A stretch of 64,000 bases of DNA. Origin: CAYJLC01 sp044426345. GTDB lineage: Bacteria; Bacillota; Clostridia; Oscillospirales; Butyricicoccaceae. A program made the translations under genes and the position numbers. The stretch covers positions 1 to 64,000 of the forward strand of contig JAWXUP010000001.1 of NCBI GenBank assembly GCA_044426345.1, written 5' to 3'. The notes under the pieces were generated by a model that was not told the DNA's origin, searched no databases, and was given only the letters and a program-made list of their open reading frames with translations. This document shows positions 22,163 to 31,599 of this stretch, piece by piece (position 1 is the stretch's first letter; each line of letters begins with the position of its first letter).

Positions 22163-22234
22163 GCGAAATTATGTTTTTTTACAATTTATGAATAATTTAT
22201 TTTCATTTCACCGATAATAGTTTTGGGTGATTTT

Positions 22235-22915
22235 ATGATAATATCTTTAGTTAGAGCGATAATTTTGTACTTTTTTGTTATTTTCTCGCTACGTTTGATG
22301 GGAAAACGTCAAATTGGCGAACTTCAACCTTCTGAATTAGTTGTTACTTTTTTGGTTTCCGAGCTGGCTACCCTACCGATGCAAGACTCTGATATTCCGA
22401 TAATTTTGAGCGTTGTACCGATAATAACCTTGGTATTTTTAGAGCATTTAACCTCTTTTTTGTGCATAAAAAGTGTGCGATTACGCAGATTTTTAAACGG
22501 AAATCCGTGCATAGTTATCAAAGATGGTCAAATTGACATCAAAACTCTACGTTCACTCCGAATGAGCGTAGACGAAATTTTAGAGGAACTACGTATAAAT
22601 AACATCACGGAAATTAACAATGTAAAATATGCTATTATCGAAACAAATGGGCAATTAAGTTACGTTTTGTATCCTGAGGCTCGCAACGTTACCGCCGGCG
22701 AATTAAATTTAACTCCAAAAGCTACCAGTTTGCCTTTTATTATAGTAAATGATGGATTTGTAATTAAAAAAAGCTTAGATGAACTAGATAAAAGTTATGA
22801 TTGGTTGCAAAATTATCTAAAAAATGACATAAAAATTAATTTACAAGATATTTTTCTAATGACAATGGATTTAGACGAAAATATTTTTATTCAAAAAAGG
22901 GAGGGTGTGAAGTGA
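22235..22915 (+). CDS. DUF421 (YetF/YrbG-type) membrane protein
   Basis: The N-terminal 75 residues form two to three membrane helices. The cytoplasmic part starts with the family hallmark RLMGKRQIGELQPSELVVTF and continues with GNPCIVIKDGQID and the LRMSVDEILEELR segment. Family proteins occur mostly in spore formers; molecular function is unproven. The chosen ATG (22235) follows GGGTGA; an in-frame TTG lies 12 bp upstream. The next gene overlaps as GTGA and encodes a DUF4363 protein, a recurrent partner. Confidence 0.85.
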   Translation: MIISLVRAIILYFFVIFSLRLMGKRQIGELQPSELVVTFLVSELATLPMQDSDIPIILSVVPIITLVFLEHLTSFLCIKSVRLRRFLNGNPCIVIKDGQIDIKTLRSLRMSVDEILEELRINNITEINNVKYAIIETNGQLSYVLYPEARNVTAGELNLTPKATSLPFIIVNDGFVIKKSLDELDKSYDWLQNYLKNDIKINLQDIFLMTMDLDENIFIQKREGVK

Positions 22916-23292
22916 TTAGAATTGCAATATCATCAGCGTGCTTTTTAACCTCAATAGTAGTCTGTATTTTAGGAATAAATCACATAGAAAACGTAATTAT
23001 ACCTCTAATTGACCAAATTGAGCTAGCTATTTCATACTCTGACGATGAAAATTTCCAAAAATCAAGCGAAATTATAGAGTTTTCACAAAATTCTTGGGAA
23101 AACTCGCATTCAACACTAGGTATTCTGTTAAGGTTAAATGAACTCGATGAAATTGATGATATATTTATACAAGCTATTGAATATTCAAAAAACGGCGACA
23201 GTTCATCTTTCGAGCTTGAAAGTCGCGAACTAATTCACCGTTTAGAGCATCTCTTATCAAAAGAGCAATTAAATTTTAAGAATATTTTTTAG
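22912..23292 (+). CDS. DUF4363 family protein
   Basis: 126 residues with a GTG start overlapping the stop of the DUF421 gene. An N-terminal hydrophobic helix (about 3-24) is followed by an extracytoplasmic helical domain with conserved-looking WENSHSTLG and LELIHRLEHL-type segments of the DUF4363 family. The pair probably forms a membrane complex. Function is not known. The gene converges on the HAD phosphatase gene, whose stop codon overlaps by 4 bp. Confidence 0.8.
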   Translation: MIRIAISSACFLTSIVVCILGINHIENVIIPLIDQIELAISYSDDENFQKSSEIIEFSQNSWENSHSTLGILLRLNELDEIDDIFIQAIEYSKNGDSSSFELESRELIHRLEHLLSKEQLNFKNIF

Positions 23293-24104
23293 TAGATAGT
23301 GTCCAAAAACTCAATCATATCAGCTACTGCTGAGTCATCATGATGACTTACAACTTTAAAAGCTGCCTCTTGAACTTCAGGCTCTGCATTTGATGGTGCA
23401 AATCCTTTTGCTGCATTTTTAACCATATATAAATCGTTAAAATTATCACCAATCGTATAAATATGCTCTCTAGCAAAGCCATATTCATCTGCAACTTCAA
23501 ATACACCGTGATCTTTTCTAGCTTTTTCATTTGTAATTTCTAAAAATTGTTTACAAGAATAGCACAGTTGGAACGAATCTGCATAGTTTTGTTTGATAAA
23601 ATCTTCAAGTTTTGCTAAAAGTTCGCTGTCATCACAAGTAAAATTAACTTTCAACCACGTTTCACAAGGAGGAACATCTGCAAAATTAGTTGTTTTGAAC
23701 TCTTTATGTATGCTATTGAAGTGACGTCGTGAAACTTCGCTAGGATTTACAAGGTAAATATCGCCAATATCGAATATTTCAACACCGATATCAGGGAAAT
23801 TTTTGATAACCTCTTCTACAATGCACACTGCATCGTAACCAAGCATTTTTGAAGATACTTCTTTTTTAGCGTTCACATCGTAAATTACACTGCCATTTAA
23901 CAAAACAGCAGGCGTTGTAAAGTTTAATCCATCAAGCAAAAATGATATCGCAATCGGTGGTCTGCCAGTTGCTACCGTAAACGTACCACCATTTTGCTGG
24001 AAATACTCAATCGCTTGCATATTTTTTTCTGAAATCAAATGGTCTTTACCTAAAAGAGTTCCGTCCATATCGCTTGCTATCAATACTTTGTCAAATTTTG
24101 CCAT
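23289..24104 (-). CDS. Cof-type HAD-IIB phosphatase
   Basis: Cytosolic haloacid-dehalogenase-superfamily hydrolase acting on small phosphorylated metabolites. Motif I is DMDGTLLGKD (Asp12 nucleophile), motif II TVATGRP, the Lys of motif III lies before the C2B cap, and motif IV is IGDNFNDLYM. Length 271 is usual for YxeH/YidA-like enzymes. The start overlaps the rluD stop as ATGTAATGG, so the two are coupled. The substrate cannot be predicted. Confidence 0.9.
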   Translation of the reverse strand: MAKFDKVLIASDMDGTLLGKDHLISEKNMQAIEYFQQNGGTFTVATGRPPIAISFLLDGLNFTTPAVLLNGSVIYDVNAKKEVSSKMLGYDAVCIVEEVIKNFPDIGVEIFDIGDIYLVNPSEVSRRHFNSIHKEFKTTNFADVPPCETWLKVNFTCDDSELLAKLEDFIKQNYADSFQLCYSCKQFLEITNEKARKDHGVFEVADEYGFAREHIYTIGDNFNDLYMVKNAAKGFAPSNAEPEVQEAAFKVVSHHDDSAVADMIEFLDTIY

Positions 24105-25027
24105 TACATACTCGCTTTCCTTAATTTCTGCAATATTTCTTCAAAATAATTCGGAATTTCTGCACAAAACTCCATTTTTTCACTAGTTCGAGGGTGATTT
24201 AATATAAGTTTCACAGCGTGTAGACACTGTCCATCAGTTTTAAATTTACTCTCACGGTTTGCATAGATTTCATCGCCCAAAATTGGATGTCCGACACTTT
24301 GCATATGCACGCGAATTTGGTGCGTTCTGCCTGTTTCCAAGCGAAATTCCATATATGTATACCCTTGAAAACGCTCAAGAACTGTATAATGCGTCACTGC
24401 ATCACGTGAGTTCATCTCGGTTACAGCCATACGTTTACGGTCTGTTTTATGTCTACCAATCGGCTTGTCAATCTTGCCTTCGTCGGTCTTAATATTGCCG
24501 AAAACTATCGCACGATACACACGACCTGCAGAGTGTTCCTTGATTTGCTCGGATAAATTTATATGAGCCGAATCGTTTTTCGCAACAACCAAAAGTCCAC
24601 TAGTATCTTTGTCAATTCTATGCACGATACCCGGACGAATTTCGCCATTAATCCCTGATAAACTGCCTTTGCAGTGATGCATCAGCGCATTTACCATAGT
24701 TCCGTCAAAATGACCGGGAGCTGGATGCACAACCATACCTTTCGGTTTGTTAATTACGATAATATCGTCATCTTCGTAGACAACATCAAGTGGAATATCC
24801 TGCGCAGAAATATCCATCTCTTTAAGCTCTGGAAGTGTGATTTCCAGCACTTCTCCACCTGTAATTTTGTAGTTTTTCTTTAAAACTTTGCCATTTACAC
24901 TAACATTTCCGTCAATTATTATTTTTTGAATAGCACTACGTGAAAAACCAAGTAGTTTATCCATTAAAAATACATCAATTCGCGAATTTTTATCAGTTTC
25001 CAGTGTATTAATCTCTATTTTCTGCAT
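24104..25027 (-). CDS. rluD: RluA/RluD-family 23S rRNA pseudouridine synthase
   Basis: An N-terminal S4 RNA-binding domain (SRIDVFLMDKLLGFSRSAIQ) is followed by the catalytic domain with HRIDKDTSGLLVV, which holds the catalytic Asp, and the late motif GRTHQIRVHM. The frame is open to 25093, but the ATG at 25027 is chosen because it matches the family N terminus, has GAGG upstream, and lies within the lspA end with a 20-bp overlap. The lspA-rluD pairing is standard in Firmicutes. RluD is named by context; other RluA-type targets are possible. Confidence 0.9.
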   Translation of the reverse strand: MQKIEINTLETDKNSRIDVFLMDKLLGFSRSAIQKIIIDGNVSVNGKVLKKNYKITGGEVLEITLPELKEMDISAQDIPLDVVYEDDDIIVINKPKGMVVHPAPGHFDGTMVNALMHHCKGSLSGINGEIRPGIVHRIDKDTSGLLVVAKNDSAHINLSEQIKEHSAGRVYRAIVFGNIKTDEGKIDKPIGRHKTDRKRMAVTEMNSRDAVTHYTVLERFQGYTYMEFRLETGRTHQIRVHMQSVGHPILGDEIYANRESKFKTDGQCLHAVKLILNHPRTSEKMEFCAEIPNYFEEILQKLRKASM

Positions 25028-25496
25028 TATTTTCCTCTTTTGGGTTGTCTTTGTCATACAAGAAAAGTATGTAATAACAAAGTAAAACTCCACCGAAAGT
25101 TATGCAAATATCAGCAACGTTGAATATGGCAAATCGCACAAAAGCAAATTCGAACATATCTACAACAAACCCATACATAACTCTATCTATTAAATTTCCA
25201 ATAGCACCTCCAGCAACCAAAACTAGCGAAAAAATGCCAATTTTATGCTTGATGTACTCTTTTTTGTATGTATAAAACATAACTCCTAGTGCTAAAAGCG
25301 TTACAATCACGAAAAACCATATTTTATCTTCGAGCATACTAAACGCCGCTCCTGTATTTTCTGCATATGTAAAATTCAAAATTTTTGGTAAAACTTCCAC
25401 GGAACCAATCGGTTTTAGATATTTTACCGTAGCAAATTTCGAAATTTGGTCTAAAATTACCAAAATCGCAATTATTCCTGCGTAAATAATAAAAAT
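25008..25496 (-). CDS. lspA: Lipoprotein signal peptidase (signal peptidase II)
   Basis: Membrane aspartyl protease that removes signal peptides from prolipoproteins such as the PstS and TrpX-type proteins in this window. Four hydrophobic helices are visible, with the catalytic Asp residues in GNLIDRV and NVADICI and the family motif NTGAAFSML. A GTG at 25496 gives the usual N terminus directly before helix 1; a second GTG at 25538 lies inside a hairpin and would add 14 unusual residues. Neither has an ideal SD, so the start is uncertain. Confidence 0.9.
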   Translation of the reverse strand: MFIIYAGIIAILVILDQISKFATVKYLKPIGSVEVLPKILNFTYAENTGAAFSMLEDKIWFFVIVTLLALGVMFYTYKKEYIKHKIGIFSLVLVAGGAIGNLIDRVMYGFVVDMFEFAFVRFAIFNVADICITFGGVLLCYYILFLYDKDNPKEENNAENRD

Positions 25497-25514
25497 CACC
25501 TCGTTACATAGAAT

Positions 25515-25538
25515 GTGACGACCGTTTAAAGTCGTCAC
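25515..25538 (-). other. Stem-loop between ileS and lspA
   Basis: GTGACGAC pairs perfectly with GTCGTCAC around an 8-nt loop, without a T-run. It is probably an mRNA processing or stability element. Confidence 0.55.
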
Positions 25539-25547
25539 ATAAAATAG

Positions 25548-28301
25548 TTATTTTACAACGCTTGCACATCTTGCACAAAGAGTTGGATGCTCAGGGTCAG
25601 CGCCGATAGTGTCAGCATAAATCCAACAACGTTCGCATTTTTCACCTTCGCATTTTTTAACCGCAACTTCAACAACTTCAGCCTCAGTACGAGCTAAAAC
25701 TACTTTAGAAACGATGAATAAATCAGCTAAATCATCAGCTTTTGCAGATAAAACAGCGTAAACTTCGTCTTGATTATTAGGGATTGCAACTGTAACTTCA
25801 GCCTCTAAAGATTTACCGATAACTTTTTCAGCACGCATTTTTTCTAACGCACCGTTCACGTTTTCACGAATTGAAATTAAAGTATTCCAGTCAGCTTCGT
25901 TTTTAATAACAAGCTTTTCGTCAAATTTAGGGAAGTCAGTTAACACTACATTTTCAGCGATTTCACCTACGTGTGGCATTGCTTTGTAAATTTCATCAGA
26001 TGTAAATGCTAAAACTGGAGCTGTAAGTCCAACTAACACTTGTAAAATAAAGTACATTGCAGATTGCGCAGACGCACGAAGTTCGCCTTTTTCACAGTAT
26101 AATCTGTCTTTTAGAACGTCAAGATAGAAAGTTGACATATCTACTACGCAGAAGTGGTGAATAGCGTGACAAACTGCGTGGAATTCGTAATTATCGTAGC
26201 TTTCTGTAACTTTTGCAACTAGCTCATTTGCTTTTGCAACAGCCCATTTGTCGATATCAACCATATCTTCAAAAGCTACTTTAGCTGACACGTCGAAACC
26301 TTCAAGGTTACCCAAGATGTAACGAGCAGTGTTTCTAATTTTAAGGTACATTTGAGATAATTGTTTGAACATATCATTTGAGATACGCATATCAACTTTA
26401 TAGTCAGCAGATGATACCCATAGACGTAAAATATCAGCACCAAATTGCTTGATAACGTCTTCTGGTTTGATAACATTGCCTAGAGATTTTGACATTTTTT
26501 TGCCTTCGCCGTCAACAACCCAACCGTGAGTTAAAACTTGACGATAAGGAGCACGTCCACGAGAACCCATAGACGTTAACAGTGAAGATTGGAACCAGCC
26601 ACGATGTTGGTCGCCACCTTCAAGGTATAAATCAGCTGGAGAAGACAAGTTTTCACGAGTTTCAAGTACAGCTGCGTGAGTTGAGCCAGAATCGAACCAA
26701 ACGTCCATGATGTCAGATTCTTTTGAGAAGTGTGTATCGCCACATTTAGGGCATACAAAACCTTCTGGAAGTAGCTCTGTAGCTGATTTATCGAACCACG
26801 CATTTGAGCCTTCTTTAGCGAAAGTTTCAGCAACTTTTTTAGTTGTTTCAGGCGTGATAATGCTATCGCCACATTTGTCGCAATAGAAAATTGGAATTGG
26901 CACGCCCCATACACGTTGACGAGAAATACACCAGTCGTGACGTTCACGAACCATATTTATGATACGTTCTTGTCCCCAAGCTGGGATAAATTTAATGTCA
27001 CGGCACGCTGCAACTGCCTCTTCTTTGAAAGAGTCAACAGAACAGAACCATTGTTCAGTAGCTCTGAAAATGATTGGATTTTTACATCTCCAACAGTGTG
27101 GATATGAGTGTTGTAATTCTTGTTTTGCAAGCAAAGCGCCTGATTCTTCAAGGTTTTCTAAGATAAATTTATTTGATTTTTCATAGAACATACCAGCGAA
27201 AGGACCTGCTTCTTCAGTAAGCACACCTTTGTTGTTTACAGGCACGATAACAGGAAGGTCTTCGTAGTTTTTGCAAACTTCAAAGTCATCAGCACCGTGA
27301 CCAGGAGCTGTATGAACGCAACCAGTACCAGCCTCAAGAGTTACGTGTTCACCAACGATAATTAGTGATTTTCTATCTAAGAATGGGTGTTTGGTTTGAA
27401 CTAATTCTAAATCTTTACCTAAAACTGTACCTAAAATTTCAAATTCTTCGATTTTAGCTTGAGCAAGTACGCTTTTTACAAGTTCTTTTGCAAGTACGAA
27501 AATTTCGCCTGTTGGAACTTTTACGAAGTCATATTCGAAGTAAGGATTTAATGAAATTGCAATATTTGCAGGCAATGTCCAAGTTGTAGTTGTCCAGATT
27601 ACAAATTTAACGTTTTCAGTAGTGCCGATAGTTTTTTCGATGATACCATTGTCGTCACATACTTCAAATTTAACGTAGATTGAAGTACAACCGTGGTCTG
27701 CGTATTCGATTTCAGCTTCTGCAAGAGCAGTTTCACAGTGTGGACACCAGTACACAGGTTTTAAACCTTTATAGATGTATCCACGGTTAGCCATTTCGCC
27801 GAAAACTTCAATTTGTTTTGCTTCAAATTCTGGTTCTAGTGTTAAATATGGTTTGTCCCATTCGCCCATAACGCCTAAGCGTTTGAACTGACCTTTTTGG
27901 TTTTCAACGTATTTTCTAGCAAATTCTTCACATTTTTTTCTGAATTCAGAAGTCGAAACGCTATCTTTTTTAAGTCCCGCTTTAATAACTTGTGACTCGA
28001 TAGGAAGTCCGTGAGTATCCCAACCTGGAACGTATGGTGCGTTGAAACCATTCATATTTTTGTATCTTAAAATAAAGTCTTTTAGTATTTTATTAAGTGC
28101 GTGACCCATATGAATGTCGCCATTTGCATAAGGAGGTCCATCATGCAAAATAAAAGTTGGTTTATCTTTATTTTGCTCTACTAATTTTTCGTAAATCCCC
28201 TGTTCTTCCCACTCTTTTAAAAAGTTTGGTTCGCGCATAGGAAGTCCTGCACGCATTGGAAAATCTGTTTTTGGCAGATTTACAGTTTTATTGTAATCCA
28301 T
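25548..28301 (-). CDS. ileS: Isoleucyl-tRNA synthetase
   Basis: Class I aminoacyl-tRNA synthetase, 917 residues, the bacterial type with a C-terminal zinc site. Signature 1 (HIGH class) is GDIHMGHALN near residue 60; the KMSKS loop is KKMSKSLGN near 595. The editing domain includes TTTTWTLPAN. The C-terminal zinc ligands are CERCWIY...CARC. It has no T-box of its own; it lies 24 bp after the DivIVA gene, so it is transcribed with the division cluster, a typical Firmicutes arrangement. Confidence 0.98.
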   Translation of the reverse strand: MDYNKTVNLPKTDFPMRAGLPMREPNFLKEWEEQGIYEKLVEQNKDKPTFILHDGPPYANGDIHMGHALNKILKDFILRYKNMNGFNAPYVPGWDTHGLPIESQVIKAGLKKDSVSTSEFRKKCEEFARKYVENQKGQFKRLGVMGEWDKPYLTLEPEFEAKQIEVFGEMANRGYIYKGLKPVYWCPHCETALAEAEIEYADHGCTSIYVKFEVCDDNGIIEKTIGTTENVKFVIWTTTTWTLPANIAISLNPYFEYDFVKVPTGEIFVLAKELVKSVLAQAKIEEFEILGTVLGKDLELVQTKHPFLDRKSLIIVGEHVTLEAGTGCVHTAPGHGADDFEVCKNYEDLPVIVPVNNKGVLTEEAGPFAGMFYEKSNKFILENLEESGALLAKQELQHSYPHCWRCKNPIIFRATEQWFCSVDSFKEEAVAACRDIKFIPAWGQERIINMVRERHDWCISRQRVWGVPIPIFYCDKCGDSIITPETTKKVAETFAKEGSNAWFDKSATELLPEGFVCPKCGDTHFSKESDIMDVWFDSGSTHAAVLETRENLSSPADLYLEGGDQHRGWFQSSLLTSMGSRGRAPYRQVLTHGWVVDGEGKKMSKSLGNVIKPEDVIKQFGADILRLWVSSADYKVDMRISNDMFKQLSQMYLKIRNTARYILGNLEGFDVSAKVAFEDMVDIDKWAVAKANELVAKVTESYDNYEFHAVCHAIHHFCVVDMSTFYLDVLKDRLYCEKGELRASAQSAMYFILQVLVGLTAPVLAFTSDEIYKAMPHVGEIAENVVLTDFPKFDEKLVIKNEADWNTLISIRENVNGALEKMRAEKVIGKSLEAEVTVAIPNNQDEVYAVLSAKADDLADLFIVSKVVLARTEAEVVEVAVKKCEGEKCERCWIYADTIGADPEHPTLCARCASVVK

Positions 28302-28325
28302 TTTGCTTGTTCCCTCTCGTTTATA

Positions 28326-29108
28326 TTAATATTTTTTGCTTTCCTCGTGTTTTGTTCCAAATTCAAGTTCTGAGATATTAAATTTAGAATGTCTTGTAGC
28401 TTTTTTTTCTTCAGGCACAGCTACTTGTTCTGGTTCTCCTTGTTTCACTTCAAGGTCGATAAAATTTTCATCAGCCGTATCTTGAGACATAGCAGCAACC
28501 ACTTGAGGATTTAAAGCTTCTCTTTTAATTTTTTCTAAAATATCGTTAGTGTATCCACTTTCTTCGTCTGCAATATCGTCCATTTTTTTGGCGTTTTCTT
28601 TAGATAAATCCAAAGTAAAATCAGCAATACTGATATCTGCTCTCGCTTGTATAGCTGGCATTTCTCTTGAAAATTCAATAACTTCTTTGATTTGTTTTTC
28701 ATAAAAAGCTGTTATTGCTGAAACAAATTTTGCAGTTTTATCTTGTGATTCTTCAAGCGTTTTTTGTTCTTCTGCAATTTGTTTTCTATATGTATTGATT
28801 TGCTCATGAGCAATTTCAGATGCATCATTTAAAATTCTATCACGCTCTTCTTGTGCTTTTTCAACCATTTCATTTGCTATAGTTTGAGCTGAAATAAGTG
28901 CTTTTCTCATTGAATTTTCAACAGATCTGTACTCTTCGTTTTTATCGTTGATTTCTTTTAATTTTTGTTTTAATGCAACATTTTCTTTTTGCATAGCAGA
29001 AAATTCAGCAGCAAGTTCTTCGATGTAATTTTCTACACCACGTACTTCAAAACCGCCAAAAATTGCTTTTTCGAATTTTTTCTCTCTAATGCTTTGTGCT
29101 GACAACAT
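28326..29108 (-). CDS. divIVA: DivIVA-domain cell division/polarity protein
   Basis: 260 residues. The N-terminal lipid-binding segment (IREKKFEKAIFGGFEVRGVE) and the following coiled coil are characteristic of DivIVA proteins, which mark curved membrane at septa and poles. Residues 30-150 are strongly heptad-patterned. The C-terminal third is acidic and likely disordered. Position between yggT and ileS is the classical location. Confidence 0.92.
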   Translation of the reverse strand: MLSAQSIREKKFEKAIFGGFEVRGVENYIEELAAEFSAMQKENVALKQKLKEINDKNEEYRSVENSMRKALISAQTIANEMVEKAQEERDRILNDASEIAHEQINTYRKQIAEEQKTLEESQDKTAKFVSAITAFYEKQIKEVIEFSREMPAIQARADISIADFTLDLSKENAKKMDDIADEESGYTNDILEKIKREALNPQVVAAMSQDTADENFIDLEVKQGEPEQVAVPEEKKATRHSKFNISELEFGTKHEESKKY

Positions 29109-29124
29109 AACATCTTCCCCTTCT

Positions 29125-29382
29125 CTATATATAGTATCTCAAAAATATCGCTATAATGTCCAAGCCAAAGTATACTACTAAGAAAGATATATCAATTGGC
29201 AGACCGCCTAAATTCAATTTCGATCTTATAAAATTACGCACTGGTGCTAGCACTGGCTCTGTTATAGAATATATAAACTGTCCAACTTTTGAGCGTTGCA
29301 CATCTGGAAACCAAGATGTAATCGCTCGAACTAAAAGCACCATTTGGTAAAACGCAATCAGGCTTGATAACATATTCCCCAT
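29125..29382 (-). CDS. YggT family membrane protein
   Basis: 85 residues with two membrane helices (about 4-21 and 62-83) and the family pattern RAITSWFPD plus LAPVRNFIRSKL. In Firmicutes it is called YlmG and lies between sepF and the ylmH/divIVA genes, as here. It is implicated in membrane or nucleoid organisation; the precise role is unknown. Confidence 0.9.
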   Translation of the reverse strand: MGNMLSSLIAFYQMVLLVRAITSWFPDVQRSKVGQFIYSITEPVLAPVRNFIRSKLNLGGLPIDISFLVVYFGLDIIAIFLRYYI

Positions 29383-29400
29383 TTAATATCTCCTTGTTGG

Positions 29401-29856
29401 TTAAAATATACCTGTAATTTCAAGCTCGTCTACAAGCTCGCTTAAAACATTTACATTTGTTGGTGTGATGATACAGGCATTCATAGAAACTTTTGTAAGT
29501 TCTGCATTTAACGCGTAAGTAGCACCTGTTAAAAAGTCTAACAAACGTCTTGTAGTTTCTGCATCAGTTTGTTCGAAATTTAGCACAATAGTTTTGCCTA
29601 GTTTTAAATTATCAGCAACGTCTATTGCATTTTCAAATTTTTGTGGCTTAACTACTACTACATCTAGCTGACCACCTGAATTCTTATTAATATCAACAAC
29701 TTTCGCTCTTTTATGGTCACGAACCGATGCTATAGTAGTTTCTTCAGCCTTTTCTTTTTTGGCGTCGATTATTTCTCCTATTTCAGGATATGCACCTTCT
29801 ACTTCTTCTTCATCGCTACCGTTAACCCAATTCATTATTCCTTTTATAAAACTCAT
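29401..29856 (-). CDS. sepF: Cell division protein SepF
   Basis: SepF anchors FtsZ filaments to the membrane. The N-terminal amphipathic helix is MSFIKGIMNWVNG, an acidic linker follows, and the SepF fold occupies about 65-150 (VVVKPQKFENAIDVADNLKL, then LDFLTGATYALN). The frame is open from 29904, but the ATG at 29856 provides the known amphipathic helix start and has GAGG 7 nt upstream. First gene of the sepF-yggT-divIVA-ileS-lspA-rluD cluster. Confidence 0.93.
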   Translation of the reverse strand: MSFIKGIMNWVNGSDEEEVEGAYPEIGEIIDAKKEKAEETTIASVRDHKRAKVVDINKNSGGQLDVVVVKPQKFENAIDVADNLKLGKTIVLNFEQTDAETTRRLLDFLTGATYALNAELTKVSMNACIITPTNVNVLSELVDELEITGIF

Positions 29857-29894
29857 ATTAAACCTCACTTTTGCATAAATTTTCATATATTCAA

Positions 29895-29923
29895 AGTATA
29901 TCACACAAAACGCTTTTTGTAAA
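29895..29923 (-). promoter_or_regulatory. Promoter of the sepF operon
   Basis: On the minus strand TTTACA (29923-29918), 17-bp spacer, TATACT (29900-29895). Confidence 0.65.
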
Positions 29924-30125
29924 ATAATTTTTTCACTTAAATGCCTTTTTCCGATAATTTTTATTATTAATTTAAAAATTTCTTCCTCTAATTGGATTTG
30001 TCGACAAAATCAGACATTTTACAAAAGATAAATTTACCTTTTTCTCAAGTTTTTTCTAATTTGCTATTTATATTTTTACCATTTTATCATATAATAATAC
30101 ATATACGTAAAATTTGGAGGAAGTT

Positions 30126-31466
30126 ATGAATTACAAAAAGATACATCTTGTAGGTATTGGTGGCATTTCTATGAGCGCACTTGCCGAGTATTTAATGGAT
30201 AAAAATATAAAAATCACAGGGTCAGATAGAATGCACTCGCTAGTTACCGAAAAATTAGAAAAACTAGGTGCTGAAATTTCTTATTCGCACGATGAGAAAA
30301 ATATAACCGACCAAGACTTAATCATTCGCACTTCTGCTGTTCACGATGACAACCCAGAAATCATAAAAGCTCGTGCGCTTGGCATCAAAATTCTAGAACG
30401 TGCCGAGGCTTGGGGCGAAATTATGACGTCATATAAAAACGTTGTGTGCATCGCTGGAACTCACGGAAAAACCTCGACTACATCTATGATTTCTCACATT
30501 TCTGTAGCAAATCAAAACGACCCTACCATTATGGTTGGCAGTTATCTTCAACTAATCGACGGTTCACTTCGTTTGGGTAAACAAGACTATTTCATCGCAG
30601 AGTCTTGTGAATATTGTAACTCGTTTTTATCATTCAAGCCAACAATCGCCGTTATTAATAATATTGAGGCAGACCATTTAGACTTTTTCAAAGACCTCGA
30701 TGACATAATCGCATCATTTACAAAATTCGCAAATTCTGTACCAGAAAATGGTCACGTAATTTACAATGCTGATGATAAAAACGCTGTTAAATGCGTAAAA
30801 AACATCAATAAAAATAAGCTTAGTTTTGGCGTTAAAAACACAGCTGATATTCACCCTGCAAACATTGTAATTACCAATGGATATTATAGCTTTGATGCTA
30901 TGTTTGGTGATGAAATTTTGTGCCATATAAAACTAAACGTTCCAGGTGAACATAATTTATATAACGCACTTGCAAGTCTTGCTGTAATGTACGTTTTAAA
31001 CCTCGACCGAGCAATTTCTGCCGATGCATTAAGCAAATTCACAGGCTCTGCACGTCGTTTTCAAAAGAAAGGCGAATATAACGGTGCAATTATTGTAGAT
31101 GATTATGCACACCACCCTACCGAAATCAAAACCACGCTAAACACTGCAAATCAAATGGGTTTTGACCGTGTTATTTGTATTTTCCAATCTCATACTTACA
31201 CTAGAACTCACGCTCTTTTGCCTGATTTCATCGAGGCTTTAAAACTATGCGACCATTTTGTTTCTGCTGAAATTTATTCTGCTCGTGAAGTAAATACCGT
31301 AGGCATTTCTGGTAAAAATTTATCCGATGCAATTGACGGAGCTGTTTTCTTTGAAACATTTGAAGAAATCGAAAATTACATCAAGAAAATTGCAAAAAAA
31401 GGTGACCTCATCATCACTATGGGTGCTGGTAATGTTGTCGATATCGGCGAAAATATTTTGAAATAA
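30126..31466 (+). CDS. murC: UDP-N-acetylmuramate--L-alanine ligase
   Basis: Adds L-Ala to UDP-MurNAc in peptidoglycan synthesis. The N-terminal Rossmann motif HLVGIGGISMSALAE, the ATP-binding loop GTHGKTSTTSM near residue 110, and the C-terminal region AHHPTEIKTTL are those of MurC. Length of about 446 is normal. The ATG at 30126 follows GGAGG; the longer frame from a TTG would overlap this SD. It stands alone between divergent sepF and the Mrp gene. Confidence 0.95.
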   Translation: MNYKKIHLVGIGGISMSALAEYLMDKNIKITGSDRMHSLVTEKLEKLGAEISYSHDEKNITDQDLIIRTSAVHDDNPEIIKARALGIKILERAEAWGEIMTSYKNVVCIAGTHGKTSTTSMISHISVANQNDPTIMVGSYLQLIDGSLRLGKQDYFIAESCEYCNSFLSFKPTIAVINNIEADHLDFFKDLDDIIASFTKFANSVPENGHVIYNADDKNAVKCVKNINKNKLSFGVKNTADIHPANIVITNGYYSFDAMFGDEILCHIKLNVPGEHNLYNALASLAVMYVLNLDRAISADALSKFTGSARRFQKKGEYNGAIIVDDYAHHPTEIKTTLNTANQMGFDRVICIFQSHTYTRTHALLPDFIEALKLCDHFVSAEIYSAREVNTVGISGKNLSDAIDGAVFFETFEEIENYIKKIAKKGDLIITMGAGNVVDIGENILK

Positions 31467-31599
31467 TTCTCATACCTTTATATTATGTATTATCTCACTT
31501 AAAAAACAGTTGTAAAATTAATTTGCATTATAAAACTTGACATTAAAAATAAGGAGAGTATAATATAAAGTAGATTTATAAACAAAGGAGAGTTATTTT